Positions 1 to 7,974 of a stretch of DNA of 18,571 nucleotides are shown piece after piece (position 1 is the first letter of the stretch; each line of letters opens with the position of its first letter). The DNA is from Armatimonadota bacterium (GTDB lineage Bacteria > Sysuimicrobiota > Sysuimicrobiia > Sysuimicrobiales > VGFF01): NCBI GenBank assembly GCA_016868955.1, contig VGFF01000032.1:1-18571 (forward strand), read 5' to 3'. The notes beneath the pieces are model-generated. The model saw only the letters and a program-made list of their open reading frames with translations, was not told the origin of the DNA and made no database searches. The translations under genes and the position numbers were made by a program.

Positions 1-367
1 ATCGCGCCCGTAAGAAGTCGGGCACAACACCACTGGCGAGGATCGCGTCCATGAACAACCCCGTCAGCACCATGTTGCCGATCGTGCCGGCGCCGAGCTC
101 CGCGCCGAGCGCGTACGCGACGCCGAGGATCGCCACGCCGACGAGCATGTTCGACTGACCCCACGTGATCGGCAAGTGGAACGTCAGCCCATGGTGAAAG
201 ACGTTCCACGGGTTCAGACCGAGGCGTGACTTCAACGTCAGCACGAACCCCAGGGCGAGCAGGAACAGGCCAACGACGAGCATGACCCAACGGCGAAACG
301 CAAAACGCGGCCTGAGGGGCGCCGCGGCGTCGTATCGCTCCGAAGAAGCGGACGTGCGCAGCGTCAC
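1..367 (-). CDS. YczE/YitT-type integral membrane protein (3' end outside window)
   Basis: The visible part is 122 codons and runs off the left edge, so the C-terminus is missing. I start it at a GTG at 367, whose bases overlap the TGA of the preceding binding-protein gene (GTGA, 4-bp overlap); an in-frame ATG at 283 is a weaker alternative. After a polar, Arg-rich N-terminus of about 28 residues there is a hydrophobic helix (MLVVGLFLLALGFVLTLKS), then the LGLNPWNVFHHGL stretch, a GQSNMLVGVAIL helix and a GTIGNMVLTGLFMD segment. This pattern (GLGPWDVFHQGL followed by a glycine-rich GT-hxN-hhhxGhhhD helix) is typical of the YczE/YyaS branch of small multi-spanning membrane proteins, whose transported substrate is generally unknown. 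Translational coupling to a solute-binding protein suggests a role in the same transport system, but that is inference. Confidence 0.75.
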   Translation of the reverse strand, partial: MTLRTSASSERYDAAAPLRPRFAFRRWVMLVVGLFLLALGFVLTLKSRLGLNPWNVFHHGLTFHLPITWGQSNMLVGVAILGVAYALGAELGAGTIGNMVLTGLFMDAILASGVVPDFLRAR

Positions 368-1800
368 GCCGGCGCGATCTCGCGCGCGTCGACGATGCCG
401 TCGGGCCGCGGCGTCCATCGCCCCGTCAGGCGCGGACCGACGCCGTACAGGTGCCGCGGCACATACAGGAACAACCACGGTGCGTCGTCGTGGACGAGCT
501 GGTAGAGGCGGCGATAGATCGCTTCGCGCTCGTCGGGGGATCGACTGGCATGCTCGGCGGCGGCGAGCCCTTCGTCGAACGCGGGGTTGTTGTAGCCTTG
601 CCACCACCAGCCGGCGTAACGCGCGCTCAGCTTCTCGCGGCAGACGCGGTACATGCTGAGCGGGCTGGAGTCGAAGACTGCGATGTCGCCGATATTCTTC
701 TCGCGCACCTGGTGCGCGTAGGCGGGGCGGTCGGTCTCGATTTCGACAGTCGCGGAGAGGCCGAGGCCGCGCAGTGAATCGGCGAGCGCGTTCGCGAGCG
801 CCGGCCCTTCGCTCGGCACCGAAGACGGCGCGCGGATCTTGAAGACGGTTTGCTTGCCGGCGCCGGCCTCGGCGAGCAGACGCTTCGCCGCCGCGGGATC
901 GTACGGATACGGCGCGAGGTCGGGATCGGCGCCCCAGTGCCGCGCGCTCACCGGGCCGGTGAGCAAATCGGCGCCGCCGCCGAGGTGTTGGGCGATGAAC
1001 GCTTGCCGGTCGAAGCCAAGATTGATCGCCTGACGCACGCGGACGTCCGTGCACGGACCCTCGAACAAGTTGAAGTAGAAGATGATGCACAACGTTCCGG
1101 GCGTTTCGAGAACCTTGCCGTTGACGCGACTCCGCTCCGCGGCCGGTACGGACGTGATGAGGTCCGCTTCACCGGCGGAGAGCGCTTGCGCGCGGGCGGC
1201 GAAGTCGGCGACTTGCCGCCACCGCAGTCCGGAAGACGCCGCGGGCGCGGCGACCGGCGTGCTCGCGTTGCCCAGGAATACGACGGCGCCGTCGTCGCGA
1301 CGATCGAGGCGCAGCGGCCCGGAGCCCACGGGATACGGCAGACCCGGCGCCTCGTCGGGTGTTCCCTCGGGTACGATCGGCATCGCGGCCAGCACGTCGC
1401 CAAAGTCGGCGAGCGGATTCGGCAGTTGGATGCGCACGGTGTCGCGGGCGACGGCGCTGACGTCGACGTCACGGAGATACGAGTCGTAGACGCCCGGCAT
1501 GCCAAACGATCCGCCGGCGCGCCGGAATCGCTGCGTCGTCGCGACGACGTCGGCGGCTTCGATCGATTTGCCATTCGCGAACTGCGCGTCGTGGCGCAGC
1601 GAGATCGTCCACGTGAGGCCGTCGGCGGAAACCTCGAAGCCGGTGGCGAGGCGCGGGACGAGCCGGAGGTGCCGGTCGCGCGCGAGCAGCGGATCGAACG
1701 CGTTCGCGATCAAGCTCATCCGCTCCGGTTGGTCGGTCGTGAAGTGCGGATCGAGCAGATCCGCGGTCGCGGCCGCGACGCGGATGGGGTCGTTCGTCAT
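364..1800 (-). CDS. ABC transporter substrate-binding protein, family 5 (DppA/OppA-like), no signal peptide
   Basis: This 478-residue protein has the family 5 peptide-binding fold (SBP_bac_5). The N-terminal strand contains TADLLDPHFTTD; the middle shows LTWTISLRHDAQFANG and ADVVATTQRF, then PVGSGPLRL and VRQAINLGFDRQAFI; the C-terminus ends in a WLFLYVPRHLYGV region. Family members bind peptides, nickel or other oligomeric solutes in the periplasm and hand them to DppB/DppC-type permeases. The oddity is the N-terminus. The sequence enters the mature domain directly at residue 6, with no hydrophobic leader. Reading upstream in frame reaches a stop (1876-1878) without another ATG, GTG or TTG and without any hydrophobic stretch. 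The AGAGG upstream lies about 11 bases from the ATG, so initiation may be weak. It follows the DppC gene by 75 bp and overlaps the YczE-like gene by 4 bp. The domain is otherwise complete. Confidence 0.85.
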   Translation of the reverse strand: MTNDPIRVAAATADLLDPHFTTDQPERMSLIANAFDPLLARDRHLRLVPRLATGFEVSADGLTWTISLRHDAQFANGKSIEAADVVATTQRFRRAGGSFGMPGVYDSYLRDVDVSAVARDTVRIQLPNPLADFGDVLAAMPIVPEGTPDEAPGLPYPVGSGPLRLDRRDDGAVVFLGNASTPVAAPAASSGLRWRQVADFAARAQALSAGEADLITSVPAAERSRVNGKVLETPGTLCIIFYFNLFEGPCTDVRVRQAINLGFDRQAFIAQHLGGGADLLTGPVSARHWGADPDLAPYPYDPAAAKRLLAEAGAGKQTVFKIRAPSSVPSEGPALANALADSLRGLGLSATVEIETDRPAYAHQVREKNIGDIAVFDSSPLSMYRVCREKLSARYAGWWWQGYNNPAFDEGLAAAEHASRSPDEREAIYRRLYQLVHDDAPWLFLYVPRHLYGVGPRLTGRWTPRPDGIVDAREIAPA

Positions 1801-1875
1801 CGAAGGGTCATCCTCTCTCGTGATTCGGTCGGAGCTAGCGCATCGCGCCGGATGCTTGGGTTCGACCGGCCGGCG

Positions 1876-2718
1876 TCAGGTTCGCAGCCGGGGATCGAAG
1901 ACGTCCCGCAAGCCGTCGCCGACGACGTTGATGCTGAGCACCGTCAGCATGATCGCCAGGCCGGGGAACGTCGATGCCCACCAAGCTTCGGCCAAGTAGT
2001 CCTTCGCTTCCGCGAGCATGCCGCCCCAGGACGGCGTCGCGATCCCCACGCCGAGTCCGAGGAAGCTGAGCGCCGCCTCGCCGATGATCGCGCGCGCCAC
2101 CTCGAATGTCGACAGCACGATGACCGGCGTCAGTACGTTCGGGAACACGTGGCGCGTGACGACGCGCGCTTCCGACGCGCCGGCCGCCCGCGCCGCTTCG
2201 ACGAACGAGCGCTCGCGCACCTCCAGCGCTTTCGCGCGCGTGACGCGCACGTAGCCGACCCACCCGCCGATCGCGAGCACGAGGATGACGTTGCCGAGCC
2301 CCGGCCCCAGGAACGCGACGACCGCGATCGCGAGCAGCAGGAACGGAAACGCGAGCTGCACGGTCGCGATCCAGCTGATGAGGTCGTCGACGCGCCCGCC
2401 GAAGAACCCGCTGACGAGACCGAGCGCGACGCCGACCGTGCCGGCGACGAGCACGGCCGCGGCGCCGACAGTCAACGAGATACGCCCCGAGTACACGACG
2501 CGCGACCAGACATCGCGGCCGAGGTGGTCGGTGCCGAGCGGATGCGCCCCGCCCGGCGGCTGAAATCGCAGCGACAGGTTCTGCTGCACGGGATCGGCGA
2601 TCGACAGCAAGGGGGCGAAGAACGCCGACACGACCAGCAGCGCGAGGAAGATGCCGCCGGCCGCCGCCAAGCGCTGGCGCAGGAACCGCCGCCACCACGA
2701 GGCGCGCGCGCTGTTCAC
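1876..2718 (-). CDS. dppC: Peptide/nickel-class ABC transporter permease, DppC type
   Basis: A 280-residue inner-membrane permease subunit. The order is typical of DppC: a short cytoplasmic N-terminus ending in WWRRFLRQR, a first helix at about 18-38, the periplasmic PPGGAHPLGTDHLGRDVWSR segment (54-73), then five further hydrophobic segments. The cytoplasmic EAA loop that contacts the ATPase is at about 174-193 (EAARAAGASEARVVTRHVFP), and the C-terminus has the usual NVVGDGLRDVFDPRLR ending. I start it at a GTG at 2718 because that codon overlaps the stop of dppB (GTGA). The open frame continues much further upstream, but that stretch is antisense-like Arg-rich sequence and overlaps dppB. 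It pairs with the upstream DppB-type permease to form the membrane channel. No ATPase gene follows it. Confidence 0.93.
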   Translation of the reverse strand: MNSARASWWRRFLRQRLAAAGGIFLALLVVSAFFAPLLSIADPVQQNLSLRFQPPGGAHPLGTDHLGRDVWSRVVYSGRISLTVGAAAVLVAGTVGVALGLVSGFFGGRVDDLISWIATVQLAFPFLLLAIAVVAFLGPGLGNVILVLAIGGWVGYVRVTRAKALEVRERSFVEAARAAGASEARVVTRHVFPNVLTPVIVLSTFEVARAIIGEAALSFLGLGVGIATPSWGGMLAEAKDYLAEAWWASTFPGLAIMLTVLSINVVGDGLRDVFDPRLRT

Positions 2719-3632
2719 GTCAACCGCACCTGCGGATTCAGGAACACGTAGAGGATGTCGGTCGCGAGGTTGAGGCCGACGTAGACCGTCGCGACGACGA
2801 ACACCGCCGCTTGCACCACCGGGTAATCGCGCGCGTAGATCGCGCCGACGGCGAGGCGGCCGAGCCCAGGCCAGGCGAAGATCTGCTCCGTGATCACTGA
2901 GCCCGCCAGCAACGCCGCCAGGTCGAGCGCCAGCACCGTGACGACGGGGATCAGGCTGTTGCGCAGCGCGTGCCGCAGAACGACGCGCATCTCCGGCGCG
3001 CCCTTCGCGCGCGCCGTGCGGACGTAGTCTTGGCCAAGGACCTCGAGCAGCTCGGATCGCAGCACGCGCGTGGTGCGCGCCATGTTGTACATGCCCAGCG
3101 TGATCGCCGGCAGCACGAGCGATTGCCAGCCCTGACTGCCGCCGGCCGGGAACAACGGGATCAAGACGACGAACACGAGGATCAATAAGACGCCGAGCCA
3201 GAACACGGGCATGCTCTGTCCGAGCAGCGCGATGACCATGCCGGCGTGGTCGAAGATGCTGCCGCGCCGCAGCGCCGACAGGATGCCGATCGGGACGGCG
3301 ACGATGAGCGCGATCGCCATCGCCGCCGCGGCGAGGCGCAGCGTCGCCGGCAGCCGCTCGACGACGAGCCCGAGCGCCGGCTGCTGGTTGCGCAGCGATT
3401 TGCCGAAGTCGCCGCGCGTGACGCCGCCGATGAACTTCAGGTATTGCTCTGGCAGCGGCCGGTCGAGGCCGTGCGCGCGGCGCAGCTGCGCCAGCTCCTC
3501 GTGCGACGTGCCGATCGGCGCCAGCAAGCGCACCGGATCGCCGGTCAGGTGCACGAGCGCGAACACGACCATCGAGACGCCGAAAAGCACGGACACCGAC
3601 TGCAAGAGTCGGCGTCCGATGTATCCGGTCAT
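2715..3632 (-). CDS. dppB: Peptide/nickel-class ABC transporter permease, DppB type
   Basis: A 305-residue inner-membrane permease. The N-terminus (GYIGRRLLQSVSVLFGVSMV) is the conserved first helix of DppB/OppB. It is followed by a periplasmic loop with the LTGDPVRLL motif (29-37) and LDRPLPEQYLKFIGG (56-70), and by the GDFGKSL signature at about 74-80. The EAA loop with DYVRTARAKGAPE lies at about 202-229. About six hydrophobic segments are visible. The ATG at 3632 lies 3 bp after the TldE stop, and the gene overlaps dppC by 4 bp. It forms a heterodimer with that DppC; together with the binding proteins on either side it would import peptides or similar solutes. Confidence 0.94.
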   Translation of the reverse strand: MTGYIGRRLLQSVSVLFGVSMVVFALVHLTGDPVRLLAPIGTSHEELAQLRRAHGLDRPLPEQYLKFIGGVTRGDFGKSLRNQQPALGLVVERLPATLRLAAAAMAIALIVAVPIGILSALRRGSIFDHAGMVIALLGQSMPVFWLGVLLILVFVVLIPLFPAGGSQGWQSLVLPAITLGMYNMARTTRVLRSELLEVLGQDYVRTARAKGAPEMRVVLRHALRNSLIPVVTVLALDLAALLAGSVITEQIFAWPGLGRLAVGAIYARDYPVVQAAVFVVATVYVGLNLATDILYVFLNPQVRLT

Positions 3633-3635
3633 GCG

Positions 3636-5003
3636 CTACGCCTGCGGCTGAACGTCGTTGATCCTCAGCCTGCCCAACCGAATGCTCGGCAACAGATTCG
3701 TCGACGGGAACCACAGCTCGTCCGTGAACTGCAGCGAGCGCTCCTTCGACGCGCCCTCGAACGTCTTGAACGCGTCGAGGAACGACGCCGTCCAGCGCAC
3801 GTTGTGCACGGGTCCGACGATCTCGCCGTTCTCCACGAGGAACGTGCCGTCGCGCGTCGTGCCGCTCATCGTTCCCGTCTTGCCGTCGATCGGTGACACG
3901 TAGCCGTGGGCGCGCGTGATCAGCAGCCCGCGCTTCATGCCGCGGAGCAACTGCTCGCGCGTCACTTCGCCGGCGGGCACGACGAGCGAGATCGGCACGG
4001 GGCCGTAGTGATTCGGCGAGGGCATCGCGTGGCCCGTCGACGTCGTGCCGGCGCGTTGCGCCGAGGCGACGTCGTGGACGACGCCCGTCGCCTTGCCGTT
4101 CTCGATCAACGCCACGCGCTTCTTCGGCGAGCCCTCGGCGTCGAACGGCATCGGCAGCACGGTATTGTCGACGTTGTCTTCGTAGAGCGAGAAGTTCTTG
4201 GCGGCGATCAGCTGGCCGAGGTTGCCGCCGACGAAGCTGCGCCCCTCTTCCATCGCCCGGGCGCCGAAGGACCCGAGCCCGCGGAAGCTGAGCTGGAACA
4301 GGATCAACGACAACGCCGGCGGATCCAGCACGACTTGATAATCGCCGCGCGGAATCGGCAGCGGATCCGCGGCCTTGCGCGCCGTCTCCGCGGCGCCGCG
4401 GGCGACGGCGGCGAAGTCGATCTTCTTGACGTCGCGGTGGATCGCCATGCCGTACCCGGACGCGTACATCGACGCGCCGCGCACGACGCAGACCGCGCCG
4501 GCGTACGTCAGCGGTGCATAGGCGCGGAGGCCGTTGCTGTTGCCGACGGCATACTCCTGGAGGCCGACGCGGACGTTGCCGGCGAGCAGGTTCGGAGCCG
4601 CGCCCTCGACGAGCGCGCGCGCGAGGATCCGCCGCGCCTGCTCGTCGCACCCGGCCGTGCTGTCGTGGAAGGTCTTCAACGATGGATACGATGTCTTCGT
4701 GCCCGGCAGCGGCGGCACCAAGACGGCATGCGACCGCCGTCGCGCCTGCTCGACCGCCCGCTCGGCGACCGCGCGCAGACCGGCGGCGGACAGATCCGAC
4801 GTCGACGCGATGCCGAGCCCGCCGTCCTTCCAGGCGCGCACCGTCAGGCGCGCCGTGTCTTCCTCGACGTTCTGATGAACCTCACTGTCCGCGATGCGCG
4901 TCAGCGCGAGCGTCTGCGCCGCGAGCACGGCTTCCGTCTGATCGGCGCGGCTCGCCTTGAGGACCTGGTCAAACATCCCGAAGACCTTGTCGCGGCCGAT
5001 CAT
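3636..5003 (-). CDS. tldE: TldE/PmbA-like subunit of the TldD-TldE metallopeptidase
   Basis: A 455-residue protein of the PmbA/TldD family (PF01523). The N-terminal domain (1-120) includes DTARLTVRAWKDGGLGIAST, the family's pattern of an Arg/Lys-rich strand followed by a glycine turn. The C-terminal domain contains the LDPPALSLILFQLSF segment, the GRSFVGGNLGQLIAAKNFSLYED region and FLVENGEIVGPVHNVRWT near the end. It lacks HExxxH, as expected for the TldE partner, which in studied systems forms a heterodimer with TldD while TldD carries the metal site. I start it at the ATG at 5003, which overlaps the TldD stop (ATGA). The longer upstream reading is inside tldD and non-protein-like. Equimolar coupled synthesis with TldD is likely. 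The pair sits directly upstream of peptide permease genes, which suggests it acts on imported or exported peptides. Confidence 0.9.
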   Translation of the reverse strand: MIGRDKVFGMFDQVLKASRADQTEAVLAAQTLALTRIADSEVHQNVEEDTARLTVRAWKDGGLGIASTSDLSAAGLRAVAERAVEQARRRSHAVLVPPLPGTKTSYPSLKTFHDSTAGCDEQARRILARALVEGAAPNLLAGNVRVGLQEYAVGNSNGLRAYAPLTYAGAVCVVRGASMYASGYGMAIHRDVKKIDFAAVARGAAETARKAADPLPIPRGDYQVVLDPPALSLILFQLSFRGLGSFGARAMEEGRSFVGGNLGQLIAAKNFSLYEDNVDNTVLPMPFDAEGSPKKRVALIENGKATGVVHDVASAQRAGTTSTGHAMPSPNHYGPVPISLVVPAGEVTREQLLRGMKRGLLITRAHGYVSPIDGKTGTMSGTTRDGTFLVENGEIVGPVHNVRWTASFLDAFKTFEGASKERSLQFTDELWFPSTNLLPSIRLGRLRINDVQPQA

Positions 5004-6448
5004 GGCAGCCCCACCTCCACATTGCGGAAGCGCGCGGGCGGTCCGCCCTGGCCCGTGCGGATGAACTGCCACGGCAGCCCCTTGCCGCACTCGGCGATGC
5101 CCGTCAGCCGCGATTCGGCGGCGTAGCCGATGCCGTCGCACTGGCGCCACAGATCGGGCGTGTTCGTAAAGACGATCGGCGTCTTGACCGGCTCGACGAG
5201 CCGGCCGTGCCGGATGCGCCAGCCGATCTCGCCGCCGAACGAGCAGAGCAGCCGCTTGTCGTCGATGTCGGCGGTGCGGAACGTCTCGATGTAGATGCCG
5301 TCGTCGACTTCGCCGATCAGCGCGTCCTTCGAAGACGTCCCGGGCTCGAGCACGAGGTTCGTGATGCGGACCATCGGCATGCGCGACCACGAAGACGCGC
5401 GCGACGTGCCGTTGCTCGGCCGGTGGATCCGCGCCGCCGACTCGCGCGACATTAGGTAGCCGGACAGCACGCCGTTCGTGATCAGGGAGAACCGCTGCGA
5501 CGGCACGCCTTCGTCGTCGAACGCGAACGATCCGGCGGCGCCGGGGATCGTCGCGTCGGCCGTCAGCGACACGAGCGGCGATCCGTAGGGGAAGCGATTG
5601 ACCTTGTCGGGCGTCATGAAGCTGGGACCGAAGTTATCGAGCTCGTCGCGGAGGACGCGGTCCAGCTCGGCGGGGTGGCCCAGCGTCTCGTGCAGGACCA
5701 TGCCGATCATCGTCGGATCGAAGACGACGGTCATCTTGCCTTGCGGGCACGGTTTGGCGCGGGAGAATTCCACGGCCTCGCGCGCGACGCGCGCGCCCGC
5801 TTCGGCCATGTTCAGGCCGTCGAACCACTCGTAACCGGCGACCGCGTAGTCCCAGCCGCCGTGGTGCGGATACGATCGCGTGGCGCGCCCGCCGGCCGAC
5901 TCGCCGGTGGCGGCGACGCCGCCGCCAACGACGCTGGTCTCTTGCAAGACGTGCGCGCCTTCGCTCGTCATCACTTCGACGTACTCGCGCCGAAGGTCCA
6001 TGTTCGCTTTCGTCTGCACGACGCCGCTGACGGCGGACATCGCCGCGTGGGCGCGGTGCAGCAGCGCCAACCGCTCGCTGATGGGCACCGAGAACGGATC
6101 GATGCGGCCGAGCATGCGATGCTCTGCGCGCACCGGCTGAACCGCCGCCAACGCGATCGGCGACCGCCGCGCTTGCGCGCTCGCCTTCGCGATTGCCGCC
6201 GCGCGCTTCGTCGCCGTCTTCAGCGACGCGTCGTCGGTGTGCGCGGTCGCGGCGAACCCCCAGCCGCCGTTGATCAGCAGCCGGATGCCGAGCCCGGCGG
6301 AGTCGTGCCGGTAGGCGGTCTCTTCGTCCCCGTCGACGACGACGTGTTGCTCCTGGCGGTAGCGCACGAGCCGCGCCTCGGCGTAGGAGGCGCCGTGCTT
6401 CTCCGCCAGCTCGAGGATCGTGGTGAGGATCTTCTGCGAGTCGCTCAT
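5000..6448 (-). CDS. tldD: TldD-like zinc metallopeptidase subunit
   Basis: A 482-residue catalytic subunit of the TldD/TldE peptidase. The metal motif HETLGH is at residues 253-258 (usual family form HEAVGH) and is followed by an acidic AELD. The third metal ligand expected near the C-terminus is present as Cys454 in GIAECGKG. The N-terminal domain shows ASYAEARLVRYRQEQ and DSAGLGIRLLINGGWGFAAT, the family's usual opening. TldD/TldE clips unfolded or modified small peptides; in E. coli it completes microcin B17 maturation and degrades CcdA. The gene begins 2 bp after the stop of the secreted binding protein and overlaps tldE by 4 bp. The tail after the Cys is somewhat unusual (GLPWQFIRTGQGGPP), so the active-site lid may differ. 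The family call is firm; the substrate is unknown. Confidence 0.93.
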   Translation of the reverse strand: MSDSQKILTTILELAEKHGASYAEARLVRYRQEQHVVVDGDEETAYRHDSAGLGIRLLINGGWGFAATAHTDDASLKTATKRAAAIAKASAQARRSPIALAAVQPVRAEHRMLGRIDPFSVPISERLALLHRAHAAMSAVSGVVQTKANMDLRREYVEVMTSEGAHVLQETSVVGGGVAATGESAGGRATRSYPHHGGWDYAVAGYEWFDGLNMAEAGARVAREAVEFSRAKPCPQGKMTVVFDPTMIGMVLHETLGHPAELDRVLRDELDNFGPSFMTPDKVNRFPYGSPLVSLTADATIPGAAGSFAFDDEGVPSQRFSLITNGVLSGYLMSRESAARIHRPSNGTSRASSWSRMPMVRITNLVLEPGTSSKDALIGEVDDGIYIETFRTADIDDKRLLCSFGGEIGWRIRHGRLVEPVKTPIVFTNTPDLWRQCDGIGYAAESRLTGIAECGKGLPWQFIRTGQGGPPARFRNVEVGLP

Positions 6449-6450
6449 CG

Positions 6451-7974
6451 TCAGCGCGTCACATCCACTTCGTTCAGGCGGATCCGCTGGTCGGGGAACG
6501 GCACCCAGCCGCGGAGGCGGCGATTCAAGCCGAACAGGTCAACCTGCTGATGCAGGAACAGGATCGGCGCCTCCTCGCGGAAGTACTCGAGCGCGCGGCG
6601 CACGAGCGTCTGCCGGCGCGCCGCGTCACCTTCCGACTCGGCTGCTTCGACCATCTGATCGAACGCCGGCACGCGGTAGTACGAGTTCGGGTGCTTGCCG
6701 TGGAAGACCGACAGCATGCGCGCCGTGTCCGGCTCCGTCGCGTAGCCGATGTAGAACAGCGGCCCGCCGCTGTACGAGTACTGCTCGCGCGTGTAGACGC
6801 CCCACTCCAGGACGTCGACGCGCACGCGCACGCCGGCCTGCTGCAGCTGTCCGGCGACGGCCTGCGCCATCTCCTTGTCGAGCATGTAGCGGCCATTCGG
6901 GCTCTGCATGCGGATCTCGAAGCCCTGCGGGAAGCCGGCCTCTTGCAGCAGCGCGCGGGCCCGCGCCAGGTCGTAGGGATACGGCTGCAGGTTCGGGTTG
7001 AAGTCGCGGTAGAGGTTCGTGACGACTTGCCCTTGCAGCGCCTTGCCGTAGCCGCCGAGCACGGTGCGGATCAACTCATCCTTGTTGATCGCGAAGTTGA
7101 GCGCCTGGCGCACGCGCCGGTCGCGCAGCGGCGTGTTGTTCAACACGTCGTACATGATGAACATGTTGCGCATCGAAGGCGATTCGACGATCTGCAGCGT
7201 TGGCCGCGCCCGCACGCGATCCTTCGACACCGGCTGCAGGTCGACGACGATGTCGGTCTGACTGGACAGCAGCGCCGCTACGCGCGCCGAGACGTCGGGC
7301 ACGGTGCGGAAGACGATGCGGTCGACCTTCGGCTTCTCGCCCCAGTAGTTCGGGTTCGCGTCGAGGACGATGCGCTCGTCCTTGACCCACTCCTTGAGGA
7401 CGAATGGCCCCGTGCCGATCGGCTGCGTCGCGAACCGCTCCTCGCCGATCTGCTGTACGTACGCCTTCGGCACGATCGGGAACTTCAATTGATAGAGGTC
7501 GAAGTACGGGATCGGCACGTTCGTCTCGAAGCGCACGACGTTCGCGCCGGCGGTCGTCACGGATTTGATGTAGCGCGTCTCGCCCTTGCGCTGCGACTTG
7601 CTCGCCTCCGCCATGACGCGGTCGAAGCTGAACTTCACGTCCTCGGCGGTCAGCGCTTGCCCGTTGCTGAACTTGATGTTCGGCCGCAGTCGGTACTCCC
7701 ACGTCGTCGGGCCGGTGCGGCTCCACGACTGCGCCAGGTGCCCGCGCATCTTGAACTGCGGATCGTACTCCAGCATGCTCTCGAGGACGTGCGCGGTGAC
7801 GTTGACGATCGCTTGGGCCGTCACCTGCCCGGAGTCGAGCGTCCACGGCTCGATGCCTTGCGCGACCATGATCTGCTTCAGCGCGGCCGGCGCCGCGCCG
7901 ACCGGCATCACGATGCCCATCATCGTGACGACCGCGAGTGCCAACGCGATCCGTTGGAACGTCTCCCGTGTCAT
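6451..7974 (-). CDS. ABC transporter substrate-binding protein, family 5, secreted
   Basis: A 507-residue periplasmic binding protein. The N-terminus is a clean Sec signal: Arg at positions 3 and 8, a hydrophobic core at about 9-25 and a probable cleavage near VGA-AP (residues 26-29). There is no lipobox Cys, so it should be soluble in a periplasm. The mature domain has the family 5 order: WTLDSG, WEYRLRPNIKFSNG, EDVKFSFDRV, QPIGTGPFVLKEW, VRQALNFAINKDELI and PYPYDLARARALLQEAGFP. The start is well supported. An AAGGGGG at 7982-7988 sits 7 bases from the ATG, and the ATG overlaps the stop of the GntR gene (ATGA). It is probably the main ligand receptor for the DppB/DppC pair encoded four genes on. 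The ligand cannot be read from sequence; peptide is the default for the family. Confidence 0.94.
   Translation of the reverse strand: MTRETFQRIALALAVVTMMGIVMPVGAAPAALKQIMVAQGIEPWTLDSGQVTAQAIVNVTAHVLESMLEYDPQFKMRGHLAQSWSRTGPTTWEYRLRPNIKFSNGQALTAEDVKFSFDRVMAEASKSQRKGETRYIKSVTTAGANVVRFETNVPIPYFDLYQLKFPIVPKAYVQQIGEERFATQPIGTGPFVLKEWVKDERIVLDANPNYWGEKPKVDRIVFRTVPDVSARVAALLSSQTDIVVDLQPVSKDRVRARPTLQIVESPSMRNMFIMYDVLNNTPLRDRRVRQALNFAINKDELIRTVLGGYGKALQGQVVTNLYRDFNPNLQPYPYDLARARALLQEAGFPQGFEIRMQSPNGRYMLDKEMAQAVAGQLQQAGVRVRVDVLEWGVYTREQYSYSGGPLFYIGYATEPDTARMLSVFHGKHPNSYYRVPAFDQMVEAAESEGDAARRQTLVRRALEYFREEAPILFLHQQVDLFGLNRRLRGWVPFPDQRIRLNEVDVTR

Noticed and set aside
1801..1875. Small inverted repeats in the dppC to binding-protein gap (GCATC/GATGC and CGGTCG/CGACCG)
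   Set aside because: Stems of only 5-6 bp with no T-run; expected by chance at this base composition.
850..2751. Long plus-strand open frame (633 codons)
   Set aside because: It is antisense to the binding-protein and DppC genes, very rich in Arg/Asp/Ala, and has no domain; it is a shadow frame of high-G+C coding sequence. The same applies to the other long plus-strand frames, e.g. 3906-5126, 6550-8196, 10747-12273 and 12426-14339.
1876..4650. 924-codon minus-strand open frame ending in DppC, as if a large fusion
   Set aside because: Only the part from the GTG at 2718 is DppC. The rest overlaps dppB and tldE out of frame and is low-complexity Arg-rich sequence.
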